In this document: piece after piece, positions 1-8,963 of the stretch
How the letters are laid out: each line of letters starts with the position of its first letter
Numbering within the stretch: position 1 is the stretch's first letter
Assembly (NCBI RefSeq): GCF_014649775.1
Contig: NZ_BMTR01000001.1
Location: forward strand, 620,001 to 684,000
Length of the DNA stretch: 64,000 bases
Direction of reading: 5' to 3'
Source: Streptomyces longisporoflavus
GTDB taxonomy: Bacteria > Actinomycetota > Actinomycetes > Streptomycetales > Streptomycetaceae
Notes under the pieces: generated by a model
What the model saw: only the letters and a program-made list of their open reading frames with translations
What the model was told of the DNA's origin: nothing
Database searches by the model: none
Position numbers and translations under genes: made by a program

Positions 1-613
1 GCGGCAGCAGCGCCGCCACCAGGCTGCCGAAGACGAGCAGGAGCAGTACCAGGGTCAGCGGCACGGCGATGGCCTCGGCCAGGACGAGGTCCTTGCCCGA
101 CTGCGTGCCCATCTCGGCGTTCACGGTGGCCCCGCCGCCGGACTTGACGGTCAGGGCGCCCTCGTAAGAGCCGGTGTAGGCGTCGATGACGTTCTTCGTG
201 TTCTCGTCGCGCTCCACGTCGTCGCCCTGCACGTGGGCGAGCACCATCGCCTGCCGGCCGTCCTCGGAGCGGAGGTCGGGGCTTGCCGTGTCCCAGTACG
301 AGATCACGTTCGCGAGGTTCTTCTCCTCCTTGAGGTCGGCCGTCAGGGCCCGGCCGCCCCGGCGGGCAGCGGCGGTGTCGACGTCGCCTTCGGTGGCGCG
401 GACCAGCAGGACCAGGTTGGGCTCACCGCCGAACTTCTCGTCGATGACCTTTCCGGCCCGGCTGGAATGAGAGGCCGGATCGTCGTAGCCGCCGCCCAGC
501 AACTTCCCGAACGCCCCGGCGCCCAGGGCGCCCATGAGGGCCACGGCCACGACGGCGACGACGAGTATCAGCCTGGCCCGGCGGATGGCCAGTTCGGCTA
601 TGCGTTCAAACAC
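1..613 (-). CDS. MMPL/RND-family transporter, N-terminal part (runs off window)
   Basis: This is the first 204 codons of a membrane exporter of the MMPL (RND superfamily) type; the rest lies beyond the left edge. The GTG start at 613 follows an AAAGGAGAG ribosome site. The protein begins with a short basic segment and one hydrophobic helix (about residues 14-34). A periplasmic, Asp/Glu-rich domain of about 140 residues follows. A second hydrophobic stretch rich in Leu and Val starts near residue 178. This helix-large-loop-helix order is typical of MMPL N-termini. Such proteins export lipids or hydrophobic compounds using the proton gradient, but the substrate cannot be read here. It is divergent from the TetR gene at 807, which probably represses it. 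Confidence 0.85.
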   Translation of the reverse strand, partial: MFERIAELAIRRARLILVVAVVAVALMGALGAGAFGKLLGGGYDDPASHSSRAGKVIDEKFGGEPNLVLLVRATEGDVDTAAARRGGRALTADLKEEKNLANVISYWDTASPDLRSEDGRQAMVLAHVQGDDVERDENTKNVIDAYTGSYEGALTVKSGGGATVNAEMGTQSGKDLVLAEAIAVPLTLVLLLLVFGSLVAALLP

Positions 614-806
614 GCACGCTCTCCTTTGGTGTCCATGCGGTGAAAGCGACGTGAAATGGCCGGAGTTGGCCGGGCAGGTGCGGTGCCGCACGCTTCGTCG
701 CCGTGCACGAAGCTAGCGAGACAACAAGAAATTTGGCAGTGTTAGATTTTCTTCACGCCTTGTGGGTGACGGGCGTCCGACGACGGAAGAAGCAGAGGAT
801 CACGCG
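614..806. promoter_or_regulatory. Divergent promoter region with inverted repeat (candidate TetR operator)
   Basis: This 193-bp gap separates the MMPL gene (minus) from the TetR gene (plus) and must hold both promoters. A perfect inverted repeat has 7-bp arms GCTTCGT (692-698) and ACGAAGC (707-713) with an 8-nt spacer. That size and symmetry suit a TetR-family dimer. A weaker AAGAAA/TTTCTT pair lies at about 729-751. The assignment to the neighbouring TetR protein is inference. Confidence 0.45.
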
Positions 807-1541
807 ATGACGCTGCCCTCCCTGCGCGAGCGGCGCCGGACCGCCGCCACGCAAGAGATCCTGGATGCCGCCGAACGCCAGGTGGCCGCGCACGGGCCCG
901 TGGCCCTATCCCTGCGAGCAGTCGCCCGCGACCTCCAGATGACCGTGCAGGCGCTCTACCACTACTTCCCGAGCCGGGACGCCCTCATCACGGCGCTGGT
1001 CACCAAGGCGTACGACGATCTGGCCGACGCGGTGCAGGCGGCCGTGGACAGCGCGGCGGACGACGCGGCCGACGACGCGCAACTGCCGCGTCTGGTGGTC
1101 GCTGCCGAGGGATATCGCGGATGGGCCACAGCCCACCCCGAGCGCTTCCAGCTCCTGTACGGAACGCCGCTGCGGGACTACGCGGCCCCCGCCGACGGCC
1201 CGACCACCCGGGCGTCGCGCCGGATGAGCGCGATCTTCGAGCGCGAGCTGTTCGCCGGCTTCACCACGGAGCAACTCGCCGCCGCAGAAGGCCCCGAGCT
1301 GTCGTCCCCGCTCCACACATATCTGGAACAGCTGCCGCACTTCGGCCAGGGACATCTGCCGCCGCCCGCGACGGCTCTCTTCCTGAGCGCGTGGGGGCAC
1401 CTGCACGGTCTCGTGACTCTGGAGGTGTTCGGGCACACGGCGTTTCTCGGCGGTCACCAGGACGAGCTGTTCCGCATGGCGATACGGAACCTGCTTCAGG
1501 ACATCCGCCGCCGCGTCCCGGCGGATGTGACCCCCGGCTGA
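807..1541 (+). CDS. TetR/AcrR-family transcriptional regulator (WHG-type C-terminus)
   Basis: A 244-residue repressor. The N-terminal helix-turn-helix spans about residues 10-55 and ends in the family hallmark ALYHYFPSRDAL. The C-terminal ligand domain contains the GWATAHPERFQLLYG region seen in the WHG (TetR_C_33) subgroup. The ATG at 807 is preferred over an in-frame ATG at 762 because homologous proteins begin shortly before the HTH and the extra 15 residues are unlike the family. It is divergent from the MMPL exporter, so it probably controls that gene and itself. Its last 46 bases overlap the end of the Nudix gene on the opposite strand. The ligand is unknown. Confidence 0.85.
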   Translation: MTLPSLRERRRTAATQEILDAAERQVAAHGPVALSLRAVARDLQMTVQALYHYFPSRDALITALVTKAYDDLADAVQAAVDSAADDAADDAQLPRLVVAAEGYRGWATAHPERFQLLYGTPLRDYAAPADGPTTRASRRMSAIFERELFAGFTTEQLAAAEGPELSSPLHTYLEQLPHFGQGHLPPPATALFLSAWGHLHGLVTLEVFGHTAFLGGHQDELFRMAIRNLLQDIRRRVPADVTPG

Positions 1542-2008
1542 GGCTGCTGCCGGTCGCCCCCGGCCGCCGTGGTGAACCGCACATCGACGTCGCCCAGCCA
1601 CGCGTCCTGGTCGTCGGCCAGCGGCCGGTCGAGAGGAAGCGGGACGAACCGGCAGGCGAAGGCCAGGCCGGCGTCGGCTCCGTCGCCGCGGACCTGATGG
1701 ACCCAGGCATCGGCGGCGTCGGCCGGTGCCCGCAGCAGGAAGAACGTGGTGCGGCGCGGCTGTCCCGTGTCGGGGTGCGGCTTGTCCTCCACGGTGATCG
1801 GCCGGATGACGGTGGCGGTCAGCAGCCCGGTCTCCTCGGCGACTTCGCGAAGGACCGCATCCTCCGGGTCTTCGCCCGGCCCGACTCCGCCGGCCGGGAT
1901 CTGGGTGCCCGCGTCCGGCATGCCGACGTGGTCGAACACCAGGACCTCGGGGACGGCGCGGTGCCGGATCACATAGGCGGCGACACGGACGCGCGGGACC
2001 GGCGTCAC
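1496..2008 (-). CDS. Nudix hydrolase
   Basis: A 170-residue Nudix-fold pyrophosphohydrolase. The full Nudix signature G-x5-E-x7-REVxEExGL is present at about residues 42-64, including the REVAEETGL core that binds the metal ions. The substrate is not evident; the gene context does not favour any nucleotide in particular. The GTG start overlaps the TGA stop of the upstream aldo/keto reductase (GTGA at 2005-2008), so the two are probably translationally coupled. The 3' end overlaps the convergent TetR gene by 46 bp. The tail after the catalytic core is basic and has no clear domain. Confidence 0.85.
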   Translation of the reverse strand: MTPVPRVRVAAYVIRHRAVPEVLVFDHVGMPDAGTQIPAGGVGPGEDPEDAVLREVAEETGLLTATVIRPITVEDKPHPDTGQPRRTTFFLLRAPADAADAWVHQVRGDGADAGLAFACRFVPLPLDRPLADDQDAWLGDVDVRFTTAAGGDRQQPQPGVTSAGTRRRMS

Positions 2009-3012
2009 GACGCCGCCCCGGTGGGGGCGCGTTCGTCCAGCAGGCCCTGGCCGCGCAGGTCGGACCACAATTGCGCCGGGACATTCGCCTCGAACGCGGC
2101 GATGTTGTGCCGCACTTCCTCCGCCGTCCGCATGCCGACCACGATCCCGGCGACGGCGGGATGGTGCGGGGGGAAGGCCATGGCCGCCCGGGGGAGGGGC
2201 ACGCCATGTGCCCGGCACACGTCCGCGATCCGCCGCGCCCGCTCCAGCAGCTCCGGCGCGGCGGGAGCGTAGTCGTAGAACGCGCCCTCCTCGGGCCAAT
2301 CGGTGGCCAGCAGGCCGGAGTTGAAGACGGAGGCGGCCAGTACCGACACGCCGCGTTCGGTGCAGGCGGGCAGCAGTGAGTCGAGCGCGCTGGAATCCAT
2401 CAGGGTGTAGCGGCCGGAAAGCATCACCGCATCCGCGTCGGTCTCCCGGACCAGGCGGGTCAGTTTGCCGGGGTGGTACATGCCCCCGCCGATCGCGCCG
2501 ACCATGCCTTCGGCGCGCAACTCGGCCAGCGCGGGAAAGCCGGTGCGCAGCGCCTCCTCGAAGTGCTCCTCCGCGTCGTGCAGATGGAGCACGTCGATGC
2601 GCTCGGCGCCCGTACGGGTCAGGGAGTCCTCGACGCTGCGCCGGATGCCGTCGCGCGTGAAGTCCCACACCCGGCGGTGCGTGGCGGGGACGGCGAAACT
2701 CTCGTCCATGTGCCCGGCCGGGTCCTGCGGGACCAGCAGCCGGCCGACCTTCGTCGAGAGCGTGAACTCCGTCCGCGGCTTGTCGCGCAGCAACTCCCCG
2801 ATGCGGCGCTCGGAATGGCCGATGCCGTAGTGCGGTGAGGTGTCGTAATAGCGGATTCCGCCCTCCCAGGCTGTCTCCAGCGCCTGCGCGGCGGTGGCGT
2901 CGTCCAAGGGGGCGAACAGGCCGCCGAGCGGTCCGCCGCCGAAGCCCAGTTCGCTGACCTCCACCGAGGTGCGTCCGAGCCGGTGGGTACGTCTCGCGCG
3001 AGCCGTGTTCAT
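2005..3012 (-). CDS. Aldo/keto reductase (D-threo-aldose 1-dehydrogenase-like)
   Basis: A 335-residue NAD(P)-dependent oxidoreductase with a TIM-barrel fold. The family pattern runs LGRTSVEVSELGFGG at the N-terminus, YYDTSPHYG with the catalytic Asp and Tyr, STKVGR with the catalytic Lys, and LHLHD with the catalytic His. The arrangement and length resemble the L-fucose/D-threo-aldose 1-dehydrogenase subgroup, which oxidises aldoses to lactones. The ATG at 3012 is the first plausible start before the conserved RLGRT segment; a longer reading frame upstream has no family similarity. It is coupled to the downstream Nudix gene by a GTGA overlap. The true sugar substrate is uncertain. Confidence 0.85.
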   Translation of the reverse strand: MNTARARRTHRLGRTSVEVSELGFGGGPLGGLFAPLDDATAAQALETAWEGGIRYYDTSPHYGIGHSERRIGELLRDKPRTEFTLSTKVGRLLVPQDPAGHMDESFAVPATHRRVWDFTRDGIRRSVEDSLTRTGAERIDVLHLHDAEEHFEEALRTGFPALAELRAEGMVGAIGGGMYHPGKLTRLVRETDADAVMLSGRYTLMDSSALDSLLPACTERGVSVLAASVFNSGLLATDWPEEGAFYDYAPAAPELLERARRIADVCRAHGVPLPRAAMAFPPHHPAVAGIVVGMRTAEEVRHNIAAFEANVPAQLWSDLRGQGLLDERAPTGAAS

Positions 3013-3098
3013 GTTTCCGCCCGTGGTCGTGGACGGTGATGTGCCGTCGGCGCGGACTCCGCCGGGTCGGGCCCTGTCGAAGGCGGAGGGGGTGTCCC

Positions 3099-3977
3099 TC
3101 ACAGCAGTGCCTGAGTGATCTGGTACGTGGTCGCCTTGGCCACGTGGGGATTGACGTGGGCGTAGTTGGTGTAGGCGTTCAACCCCGTCGACAGGGCCCA
3201 GCCGCGGCCACGGGCCCAGGTCGCGTCGTCGACGGCGAGGGCCTCGCGGAAGGCCGGGCGGGTCTTCTCGTCCAGCAGGGTGTAGGCGATCACCAGGTCG
3301 CAGGACGGGTCGCCCACCCCGAGCCCGCCGAAGTCGATCACGGCGCTGAGGCGGCCGTCGACCGTCAGCAGGTTGCCGACGTGGAAGTCCCCGTGGAACC
3401 AGACCGGGTCGCCCTCCCAGCCGGTGGCCTCCATCGCCGCGTCCCACGTCGCGGTGAGCGCCCGCTGGTCGAAGGTCCCCTCGACGGCCGCTATGGCGGC
3501 GCGGGTCGAGGCGTCCCGGGTCCGCAAGTCGCTGGACTCCAGGTCGAAGTGGGGGCCGGGGAGCAGGGCGGACGGCGGCGGGAGGTGCTGGAGGGCGGAC
3601 AGGAACCCGGCCGTCTGCACCGCCGTCGCCACCGAATCCGCCAGGCCGTCGTGGCGGGCGGTTTCCCCCGGCAGCCAGTGGGTGACGGACCACCGCCAGG
3701 GGTAGCCGAAGGCGGGTTCGCCGACGGCGAGCGGCGAGGGGATCGGCAGCGGAAGGTGTCCGGCGATCCGGGGCAGCCACCGCCGGTCCTTCTGCGCCTG
3801 TCCGGCCGCCCACTCCCCGCGCGGCAGCCGCACCTGCAACTCCTCGCCCAGCCGGAACAGGGCGTGGTCCGAGCCGCCCGGCACCACCGGGCTCAGCGGA
3901 AGACCGGCCCACTGCGGAAACTGGTCGGCCAGGAGCCGGCGCACGAGGTCGGCGTCGGGGGCGGGCGGGGTGGGCAT
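3099..3977 (-). CDS. Aminoglycoside phosphotransferase-family kinase (APH-like)
   Basis: A 292-residue protein of the APH/choline-kinase-like superfamily. The Brenner-type catalytic motif HGDFHVGNLL and the metal-binding IDFGGLGVGDPSCDL segment are intact. An N-terminal region around GSDHALFRLG matches the nucleotide-binding loop. Such enzymes phosphorylate aminoglycosides, macrolides or small metabolites; the substrate cannot be decided, and most Streptomyces copies are not proven resistance genes. It precedes the aldo/keto reductase on the same strand with an 86-bp gap, so co-transcription is possible. Confidence 0.85.
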   Translation of the reverse strand: MPTPPAPDADLVRRLLADQFPQWAGLPLSPVVPGGSDHALFRLGEELQVRLPRGEWAAGQAQKDRRWLPRIAGHLPLPIPSPLAVGEPAFGYPWRWSVTHWLPGETARHDGLADSVATAVQTAGFLSALQHLPPPSALLPGPHFDLESSDLRTRDASTRAAIAAVEGTFDQRALTATWDAAMEATGWEGDPVWFHGDFHVGNLLTVDGRLSAVIDFGGLGVGDPSCDLVIAYTLLDEKTRPAFREALAVDDATWARGRGWALSTGLNAYTNYAHVNPHVAKATTYQITQALL

Positions 3978-4335
3978 CGGTCTCCTGAAGGCGGGGGCTG
4001 CCTCGGGCAGCGCTGTTGCGTACCTGGCCAGAGCGGCAACTCATCTCCCCGAGCGCGGGGTTCGCCAACCACCCGCAGTAAACGACATGTGTCGATCCTC
4101 TGCGCCGGGAAGCCTGCCCAACCGCCACCATCACTGTCAATGTGACGGCGGTTGTACGCCGCGGAAGGCCCTGAACTCCTTGGTCACCATCTGGTTCCCC
4201 AGTCACCGCAAAGTGCGTTCTTCCACGTCAGCGGCCGCTCTCCTACGGTTTCCCGGTAACTCCCGGAGAGCACGCGTGCGTGGGCCGGATGAGCATCGAG
4301 CCCGTAGGGGCTTCCATGACAAGGAGACAGACGAC
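3978..4335. other. Intergenic region between divergent APH-like and RidA genes, with inverted repeat
   Basis: No gene was recognised in this 358-bp gap. It must contain the promoters of the minus-strand APH-like gene and the plus-strand ridA-like gene. A clear symmetry element lies at 4119-4154: outer arms CAACCGCC (4119-4126) and GGCGGTTG (4147-4154) enclose a second pair, TCAC and GTGA. It could be a repressor site or a transcript hairpin. Immediately before the RidA start there is a strong AAGGAGA ribosome site (4321-4327). Confidence 0.5.
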
Positions 4336-4743
4336 ATGGCCATCACCCTGGTGAATCCCGACGGGTTGCCCGAAATCGATGCCTACCGGCAGGTGTCCGT
4401 CGCCACGGGGTCGAAGCTGGTGTTCGTCGCCGGGCAGGTCGCCCGGGACGCCCACGGCGTCACGGTCTGCGAAGGCGACCTCGCCGCTCAGGTCGAGCAG
4501 TGCTACCTCAATGTCGCCAAAGCCCTGGCGGGAGTCGGAGCTTCCTTCGCCGACGTGGCGAAGCTGACCGTGTACGTCGTCGACTGGACCCCGGACAAGA
4601 TGGCCCTCTTCGGAGAAGGAGTCGCCCGGGCGGCCGCGCAGCTGGGGGAGGCTCTCGTGCCGCCGGGCACGCTGGTGGGGGTGGCGGCGCTGGATGTGCC
4701 CGAGCATCTGGTGGAGGTCGAGGCCACCGCGGTCATCGACTGA
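4336..4743 (+). CDS. RidA/YjgF-family protein
   Basis: A 135-residue RidA-family protein. The family hydrolyses reactive enamine/imine intermediates made by PLP enzymes. It carries the usual VFVAGQVARDAHG segment, the VEQCYLNVAKALAGVGASFADVAK helix region and the C-terminal EVEATAVI strand, and its length is normal for the family. I could not confirm the catalytic Arg of true RidA; this copy looks like the Rid2/Rid4-like group in which deaminase activity is less certain. The ATG at 4336 is preceded by AAGGAGA with ideal spacing. No operon partner is evident. Confidence 0.85.
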   Translation: MAITLVNPDGLPEIDAYRQVSVATGSKLVFVAGQVARDAHGVTVCEGDLAAQVEQCYLNVAKALAGVGASFADVAKLTVYVVDWTPDKMALFGEGVARAAAQLGEALVPPGTLVGVAALDVPEHLVEVEATAVID

Positions 4744-4787
4744 CCCCGCCCCGTCCCGTCCCGCTGACCCCGCCCCGTCCCGTCCCG
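4741..4787 (+). repeat. Tandem 24-bp duplication that includes the RidA stop codon
   Basis: The segment beginning with the TGA stop of the RidA gene is present twice in tandem (4741-4763 and 4765-4787, period 24). Both copies read TGACCCCGCCCCGTCCCGTC followed by CCG. The stop codon itself is duplicated. It looks like recent slippage on a C-rich tract. Confidence 0.8.
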
Positions 4788-4849
4788 GGGGCGTAACAAA
4801 GTGATCCAGGATCTTGGAACCGGTCGAGCGTGTCAGTTGTAGTGGCCAC

Positions 4850-6307
4850 ATGAAGTACGGATCGGCAGGGGGACGCGGCAAGGGCTTCCGGCGGCGAGGA
4901 GGGCTCGGCCTGCTGGCCGCCGTAGTGGTGATGGGCACCGCCACAGGCGCCCAGAACCAGGAGGTACTCCGGCCGATCGCGGACAGCGCCTGCCGACCGT
5001 CGGCACCGGCCGGCACACCAGGGCCCGCGAGCCGGGGCCGGGTCGGCCTGCCCGCACCCGACTTCGACGACGACGGCCACCCCGACCTGGCTCTTGAGGT
5101 ACCGGCCGACAACGGCGACGCCTCGGAGACGGGCCGGATCGCCCTGGTGTACGGCTCGGAGCAGGGCCCGCGCACCGAGCACCGGACGGTGTTCACCCCC
5201 GATGACTTCGAACTGCCCGAAGAAGACGTGATGACCGGCGGCCTGTCCGTCCCGACCGTCGCCGACCTCGACGGCGACGGCCGCCCCGATCTCGTCGCGG
5301 GTGCCGGCGCCCATGTCCAGTGGGGCCGACCCGGCGGCCCGGCCCCCGGCAACCGGCCCGCCCGCGTCCGGCTTCCGCACGTCGGAGAAGGCCGTACCGC
5401 GCTCGACGCCAAGGGCAACAGTTTCTATACGGACCCGCCGGTGGCCGGAGACTTCGACGGCGACGGCCACACCGATCTGGCCACCTACCGCACCGGTCCG
5501 GAAAAGCGGCGGCTGGTCGTTCTGCACGGCCCCTTCAGCCGCGACGGAGAGCCCGCACGGACCAGTGAGCGTGCCGACCCGGACCCGCGGGGGTTCGGCC
5601 GCGTGGTCGACCTCCAGCTGATCGCGGCGGAGGTCACCGGCGACCGCGCCACCGACCTGCTCGTCCACGAACCCGGAGGGACGGGCTCGCCGCTGCTCCT
5701 CACCGGCGGCACGGACACCGCGACCGCACTGAGCAAGGAGCCCGAGAAGCTGCCCGAGGGCGAGAACATCGCCGTCGGCGACTTCGACGGCGACCACCGG
5801 ACCGACATCGCCGTGGGCAACAGCGGCATCTCGACGGACGAGGAACTGGAACCGGCCGACCGCTTGGGCAGGGTGACCATCCGCTACGGCAAGGCTCCCG
5901 GGGCGCCCGTCGTCATCGAGGGCGGCGCCCGCAAGGGCGGCTTCGGTATCGGCCTGATGGCCGCGGACCTCGACGCCGACGGCTGCGACGACCTCGCCGT
6001 CCAACGCGCGGGCGACCGCGAGGGCTCCGGCGACCGCGTCGACATCCTGCACGGCGGCTCCTCGCCCGGCCTAGGTTCCCGGCCGTGGAAGCACCTGCAC
6101 CGCACCCGTCCCGCACCCGATCCCGACCCCTACGACCCGCAGCAGTGGGCGGGACAGCTCGTAGGCGCAGCCGATCTCGTCGCAGACGAGCGCGACGAAC
6201 TCGTCCTGGCCACGGCCTACCAGGAGAACCTCGCCCGGGACTGGTGGATCATCGACGGCGCAGGAAAGAACGTGGCGTCCTTCGACGCCGCAGACCTGGC
6301 ACGTTAG
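4850..6307 (+). CDS. Secreted FG-GAP/VCBS repeat protein
   Basis: A 485-residue exported protein. It has a basic N-terminus and a hydrophobic segment (about residues 15-30) typical of a signal peptide. At least five calcium-binding FG-GAP/VCBS-type repeats follow, each with a DxDxDGxxDL core (DFDDDGHPDLAL, DLDGDGRPDLVA, DFDGDGHTDLAT, DFDGDHRTDIAV, DLDADGCDDLAV). These suggest an integrin-alpha-like beta-propeller outside the cell. The ATG at 4850 is chosen over an in-frame ATG at 4814 because it starts just before the basic n-region of the signal. The cellular role is unknown. Confidence 0.8.
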   Translation: MKYGSAGGRGKGFRRRGGLGLLAAVVVMGTATGAQNQEVLRPIADSACRPSAPAGTPGPASRGRVGLPAPDFDDDGHPDLALEVPADNGDASETGRIALVYGSEQGPRTEHRTVFTPDDFELPEEDVMTGGLSVPTVADLDGDGRPDLVAGAGAHVQWGRPGGPAPGNRPARVRLPHVGEGRTALDAKGNSFYTDPPVAGDFDGDGHTDLATYRTGPEKRRLVVLHGPFSRDGEPARTSERADPDPRGFGRVVDLQLIAAEVTGDRATDLLVHEPGGTGSPLLLTGGTDTATALSKEPEKLPEGENIAVGDFDGDHRTDIAVGNSGISTDEELEPADRLGRVTIRYGKAPGAPVVIEGGARKGGFGIGLMAADLDADGCDDLAVQRAGDREGSGDRVDILHGGSSPGLGSRPWKHLHRTRPAPDPDPYDPQQWAGQLVGAADLVADERDELVLATAYQENLARDWWIIDGAGKNVASFDAADLAR

Positions 6308-6346
6308 GCCGCGACATCACCGCGACATGGCTGAGGAGACGAGCTG

Positions 6347-6964
6347 TTGACGACATTCCGACTGCACATGGGGCAGGCGGTTTCGCGTGCCCTGGCCGAA
6401 TTCCCGAAAGAGCTGACCTCCGACATCTACGCGGTCACCTTCCGGATCGACAGCGTCGACCAGGACCCGAGATTCCCGTACCTGGCGATCGGCTACAACA
6501 CCGAGACCGAGGTGGCCCGGGCGCTCGCGGCGGCGGGCGGGGCGGAGCCGTGGGAGGCCCGCTGGAACTACGCCTACTTCCCGCCGTCAGGGCTGGAAGG
6601 CGTCCGCGTCGTCGGCCACGACCCGGAACGCGATCCGGTCGGCGCCGAGCTGTACAGGCAGGAAGCAGCCGCCCGGGGCCTCTGGTACGAGGACGATGAC
6701 GCAGGCGACCACGGAGACAACGACGCAGACGAGGACGAGCGCGGCGAACAACTCGCGGAGCAGTTCCACGAACTCTGTGTCGACCTCGCGCGCCGGCTCC
6801 ACACGGACGGCCACCTCGCCGGCATCTTCGGGCGTCCCCTGCCGGTGATCCTCTACGACATGTTCGACCCCGACGCGATGTTCACGCTGACGCGCGCGGC
6901 CAACCCGCCCGAACTGGTCGGGGACTTCCTCAGCGAGGATCCCGCCGGTCAGCGGCAGGACTGA
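6347..6964 (+). CDS. Conserved hypothetical protein (DUF4303-like)
   Basis: A 205-residue soluble acidic protein. It starts with TTG at 6347, supported by an AGGAG ribosome site nine bases upstream. The N-terminal half (ELTSDIYAVTFRIDS, YNTE, and a Trp/Tyr-rich WEARWNYAYFPP) resembles DUF4303-type proteins, some of which relate to SMI1/KNR4 immunity folds; that link is tentative. A low-complexity Asp-rich linker (about residues 113-128) precedes a helical C-terminus. It follows the FG-GAP gene closely (39 bp) on the same strand. No function can be assigned. Confidence 0.6.
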   Translation: MTTFRLHMGQAVSRALAEFPKELTSDIYAVTFRIDSVDQDPRFPYLAIGYNTETEVARALAAAGGAEPWEARWNYAYFPPSGLEGVRVVGHDPERDPVGAELYRQEAAARGLWYEDDDAGDHGDNDADEDERGEQLAEQFHELCVDLARRLHTDGHLAGIFGRPLPVILYDMFDPDAMFTLTRAANPPELVGDFLSEDPAGQRQD

Positions 6965-7084
6965 GCGCATGCTTCATGTGGCGGCGTACGGCGCTGCGGG
7001 CCGCGTCCGTGTCCGCCTGCCTCGATGGCTGCCAGGATCGCGTGGTGCCACTCACCTTGGAGAACATGCTCGTCAGACTATCCG

Positions 7085-8119
7085 TCAGGGCCCGATCGCC
7101 CCGGTGGCGGGCAGGGCCGTGGCCGTGACGGCTTCGGGGTGGTCCGCCATGTATGCGCGGATGACCGACTCGAAGTTCTCGTCGGGCTCCAGGCCGAGCG
7201 CGGTGGCGCGCGCGTTGTCGAAGGCGGCCGGCCAGGAGCCGACGATCGCCTCGATGGCGGGGTCGGGCGCGAGCGTCACCAGGTCGGCGACGGCGTCGCC
7301 GGCCACCCGGCGCAGGGTGGCGAGCATCTCGGCGACCGTGAGCGTCAGCGCCGGCAGGTTGACCGGGAGTCCGCCTTCGAGGCCGCCGACGCCGCGCTCG
7401 GCTTCGGTGATACGGAGGATGCCCTCGACGGTGCGGCGCGGCGAGGCCAGGGCGACCAGCAGGCCGGGACTGACCGGGCAGGTGGCAGGCAGCCCGGCGA
7501 GAGGTTCGCGGACGATGCCGGACAGGAAGCCGGAAGCGGCCGCGTTGGGTTTGCCGGGCCGCACCGAGACGGTCATCAGGCGCGCCACGCGTCCGTCGAC
7601 GAAGCCGCGGCGCGTGTACTCGGCGACCAGCTGCTCGCAGACGCGCTTCTGCGTGCCGTAGCTGGACTGCGGGACGGGCAGCGTCGCCTCGCTGACCACG
7701 GGCGGCAGCGGCAGCGCGGCATCGGAGCCGTAGACCGCGACGCTGCTGGAGAACACCACGCGGGGCGTGGGGCCGCCGGCGGCGCACTGGGCGCGGGCGG
7801 CGTCGAGCAGCGCGCGGGTGGTGTCCAGGTTGGCGCTCATGCCGAGGTCGAAGTCGGCCTCGCACTCGGCGGAGACGGCCGAAGCCAGGTGGATCAGGAC
7901 GTCCACCGGCTGCGCGAAGATCTCGTCGAGGTGTTCGCGCAGGTCGCCCCGGACGACGTCGACCAGCGGGTCAGTCGCCGGGGGTGTCCCTTCGGGCACG
8001 AACCGGTCGGCGAGCACAAGGCGGTCGATGGGCGCTCCGCACAGGGTCCGCCGCCTCAGCAGGGCGTCGGCGACCTGCCGGCCCAGGAAGCCGAAGCCTC
8101 CGGTGATGACGATCCTCAT
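7085..8119 (-). CDS. denD: NAD-dependent epimerase/dehydratase family, likely D-erythronate dehydrogenase
   Basis: A 344-residue short-chain (extended SDR) oxidoreductase. It has an N-terminal Rossmann motif GGFGFLG, the [10 protein letters not shown] active-site segment and a YGTQK Tyr-x3-Lys catalytic pair. DenD enzymes oxidise D-erythronate to 2-oxo-D-erythronate. The assignment rests on overall resemblance to the DenD group and on the preceding gene, which encodes a 2-oxotetronate isomerase-like protein, the next step of that pathway. The ATG at 8119 overlaps the stop of the isomerase gene (ATGA). The kinase and decarboxylase of the pathway (OtnK, OtnC) are not in the window. Confidence 0.75.
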   Translation of the reverse strand: MRIVITGGFGFLGRQVADALLRRRTLCGAPIDRLVLADRFVPEGTPPATDPLVDVVRGDLREHLDEIFAQPVDVLIHLASAVSAECEADFDLGMSANLDTTRALLDAARAQCAAGGPTPRVVFSSSVAVYGSDAALPLPPVVSEATLPVPQSSYGTQKRVCEQLVAEYTRRGFVDGRVARLMTVSVRPGKPNAAASGFLSGIVREPLAGLPATCPVSPGLLVALASPRRTVEGILRITEAERGVGGLEGGLPVNLPALTLTVAEMLATLRRVAGDAVADLVTLAPDPAIEAIVGSWPAAFDNARATALGLEPDENFESVIRAYMADHPEAVTATALPATGAIGP

Positions 8120-8922
8120 GCGTGTTCTTCTCCTCGGTAGTCCTTGAGCCAGCCGAGCCCTTCGCTCGTACCGGCACGGGGGATGTACTCGCAGCCGATC
8201 CACCCGTCGAAGCCCAGCTCGTCGACGACGTCGAACAGGTGGCGCACGTCGAGTTCGCCGCGGTCGGGTTCGTGGCGGTCGGGCACGCCGGCGATCTGCA
8301 GATGGCCGACGCGGCCGGTGGGCAGGTCGCGGCGCAGCGTCGTGGTGAGGTCGCCCTCCACGATCTGGCAGTGGTACAGGTCGAGTTGCACCTTGAGGTT
8401 CGCGGCGCCCACCTCCCGTACGACAGCGTGCGCCTCGGCCTGCCGATGCAGGAAGTAGCCCGGCATGTCACGTCCGTTGATCGGCTCGATCAGGAGGTCG
8501 ACGCCGGCGGCAGCGGCCCGCTCGGCGGCCCATGACAGATTCGCCAGGTAGGTGTCGCGGTGCGCGGCCCGCCGGGCCGGGGTCGCTTCGGGCGGCAGGA
8601 GACCGGCCATCACATGCACCCGCGAGCAGCCGAGCGCCGCCGCGTACTCCAGCGCCCGCTCGATCCCGGAACGGAACTCGGCCTCGCGTCCCGGCAGCGA
8701 GGCGATGCCCCGCTCGCCGGACTCCCAGTCGCCGGGCGGCGCGTTGAACAGCACCTGCCGCAGGCCGTGAGCGTCGAGGCGGCGGCGCAGCTCACCGGCG
8801 TCGTAGGCGTAGGGGAAGAGGTACTCGACGGCTTCGAAGCCGTCCGCCGATGCCGCGGCGAAGCGGTCGGGGAAGTCGTGCTCGGTGTACATCATGGACA
8901 GGTTCGCGGCGAACCTCGGCAT
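8116..8922 (-). CDS. otnI: Hydroxypyruvate isomerase family, likely 2-oxotetronate isomerase
   Basis: A 268-residue xylose-isomerase-like TIM-barrel protein of the Hyi/OtnI family. The beginning ([21 protein letters not shown]) and the [16 protein letters not shown] segment are characteristic; the latter supplies an active-site Glu. OtnI converts 2-oxotetronate to 3-oxotetronate in four-carbon acid-sugar catabolism, while Hyi acts on hydroxypyruvate. Coupling with a DenD-like dehydrogenase favours OtnI. The ATG at 8922 follows a GGGAG ribosome site. A truncated sugar-acid transporter stump lies directly upstream. Confidence 0.75.
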   Translation of the reverse strand: MPRFAANLSMMYTEHDFPDRFAAASADGFEAVEYLFPYAYDAGELRRRLDAHGLRQVLFNAPPGDWESGERGIASLPGREAEFRSGIERALEYAAALGCSRVHVMAGLLPPEATPARRAAHRDTYLANLSWAAERAAAAGVDLLIEPINGRDMPGYFLHRQAEAHAVVREVGAANLKVQLDLYHCQIVEGDLTTTLRRDLPTGRVGHLQIAGVPDRHEPDRGELDVRHLFDVVDELGFDGWIGCEYIPRAGTSEGLGWLKDYRGEEHA

Positions 8923-8963
8923 GCTTGCTCCCTGGGGGTGGAGGGCGGAGTGCGGAGGCCCGG

